Assembly: GCA_035573655.1 (NCBI GenBank)
Contig: DATMAC010000230.1
Location: 1 to 6,812 of the forward strand
From: Thermoflexus sp035573655
GTDB taxonomy: Bacteria; Chloroflexota; Anaerolineae; Thermoflexales; Thermoflexaceae
Direction of reading: 5' to 3'
Length of the DNA: 6,812 nt
In this document: one piece after another, positions 6,472-6,812 of the stretch
Layout: the number at the start of each line of letters is the position of its first letter
How positions within the stretch are numbered: position 1 is the first letter of the stretch
The notes under the pieces: model-generated
Seen by the model: only the letters and a program-made list of their open reading frames with translations
Told to the model about the DNA's origin: nothing
The model's database searches: none
Position numbers and translations under genes: made by a program

Positions 6472-6481
6472 CCTTTTGTGG
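6450..6481. promoter_or_regulatory. Interrupted dyad overlapping the nuo promoter (candidate operator)
   Basis: CCACAAA at 6450-6456 is the exact reverse complement of TTTGTGG at 6475-6481, with 18 bp between them. The pairing extends a few bases inward if one base is bulged. The left half abuts the -10 box and the right half lies just upstream of the -35 box, so a dimeric regulator bound here would cover the promoter. The lies-upstream-of-start position rules out an RNA hairpin. No regulator is identified. Confidence 0.35.
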
Positions 6482-6551
6482 ATTTGAGAACATAAGGCAT
6501 CATAGAGCATTGAGGGGGATCCAAGAGGCTGGACCTCTCAAACAGCACTTT

Positions 6552-6812
6552 TCAAAGGTGAAGTAAAGTTAGAAAAGCCGCGAGGATGAGGGCGAGGGCC
6601 CAGAGGAAATCCATGTTCACCCACATCCGCTGCAGGATCGCCAGGCCGAGCCATTCATAAACCACCCAGGCGACCAACCCCATCGCCAACAGAGCGCCCA
6701 GCGTGTGGACGGCCGCCGCTCCTATGGCGCTCCGCAGGCTCCAGAGCAACCAAGCAGCGTCGGGATCATGCCCGGGGGCTGCGCACAACGGCCCCAGCAG
6801 GAGAGGCGCCAG
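6552..6812 (-). CDS. C-terminal part of an unidentified multi-pass membrane protein (cut by window edge)
   Basis: The frame is open from the right edge to a TGA at 6554-6552, giving 86 visible residues. It starts upstream of the window; the TTG at 6788 is an internal Leu codon, not a convincing start, since the frame continues with LAPLLLGPL. The visible part is very hydrophobic. After a possible helix end at 1-9 comes a short loop (GHDPD), a long hydrophobic stretch at about 28-60 containing VHTLGALLAMGLVAWVVYEW, a short polar turn (QRMWVNMD), and a last helix at about 69-85 ending TLLHL. Trp, Ala and Leu dominate and the protein ends with almost no tail. I cannot name the family. It precedes the nuo promoter by about 80 bp and is probably a separate unit, though no strong terminator separates them. 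Confidence 0.7.
   Translation of the reverse strand: MAPLLLGPLCAAPGHDPDAAWLLWSLRSAIGAAAVHTLGALLAMGLVAWVVYEWLGLAILQRMWVNMDFLWALALILAAFLTLLHL

Noticed and set aside
6416..6493. N-terminal extension of nuoA to ATGs at 6445 or 6493
   Set aside because: The extension would be encoded largely by the promoter itself, and no ribosome site precedes either ATG.
6524..6538. 5-bp stem with 5-nt loop after the membrane-protein stop
   Set aside because: Too short, and with no U tract, to call a terminator.

Overview
All recognisable genes lie on the minus strand and are transcribed from the right edge towards the left edge. The core is a partial gene cluster for respiratory complex I (NADH:quinone oxidoreductase). 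In transcription order it is nuoA (6415-6044), nuoB (6056-5529), nuoC (5386-4868), nuoD (4742-3501), an alpha/beta-hydrolase gene (3392-2565), a V4R-domain gene (2568-1957), nuoE (1909-1433) and nuoF (1436-138). The C-terminal end of an unrelated membrane protein enters from the right edge (6812-6552). The leftmost 137 bases hold no gene but carry a strong intrinsic-terminator hairpin that closes the transcription unit.

Regulation can be read in outline. A near-consensus housekeeping promoter (TTGACG, 16 bp, TAAAAT) sits just upstream of nuoA inside a 7-bp interrupted dyad. nuoA/nuoB overlap by 13 bp, and hydrolase/V4R and nuoE/nuoF each overlap as ATGA. In contrast, nuoB-nuoC, nuoC-nuoD and nuoD-hydrolase are separated by 142, 125 and 108 bp. 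The nuoB-nuoC gap holds a perfect 19-bp inverted repeat and a 38-codon open frame that starts on the nuoB stop (TAATG) and ends exactly at the 3' foot of the hairpin.

Functionally, NuoE and NuoF form the NADH-oxidising tip (FMN, one 4Fe-4S and one 2Fe-2S centre). NuoB, NuoC and NuoD form most of the quinone-reducing module (cluster N2 and the quinone pocket). NuoA is a small membrane subunit at the junction with the membrane arm. All expected cofactor ligands are present. NuoG, NuoH, NuoI and NuoJ-N are not in the window and must lie elsewhere if the complex is complete. The hydrolase and the V4R protein are not complex I subunits; their place between nuoD and nuoE is the most unusual feature.

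The sequence is GC-rich, the proteins are compact and rich in Arg, Glu and Pro, and a stand-alone V4R protein is present. Together these suggest a free-living, probably thermophilic bacterium, possibly of the Chloroflexota. That placement is an impression from protein style, not a database result. I see no tRNA, rRNA, CRISPR array, insertion sequence or other mobile element.
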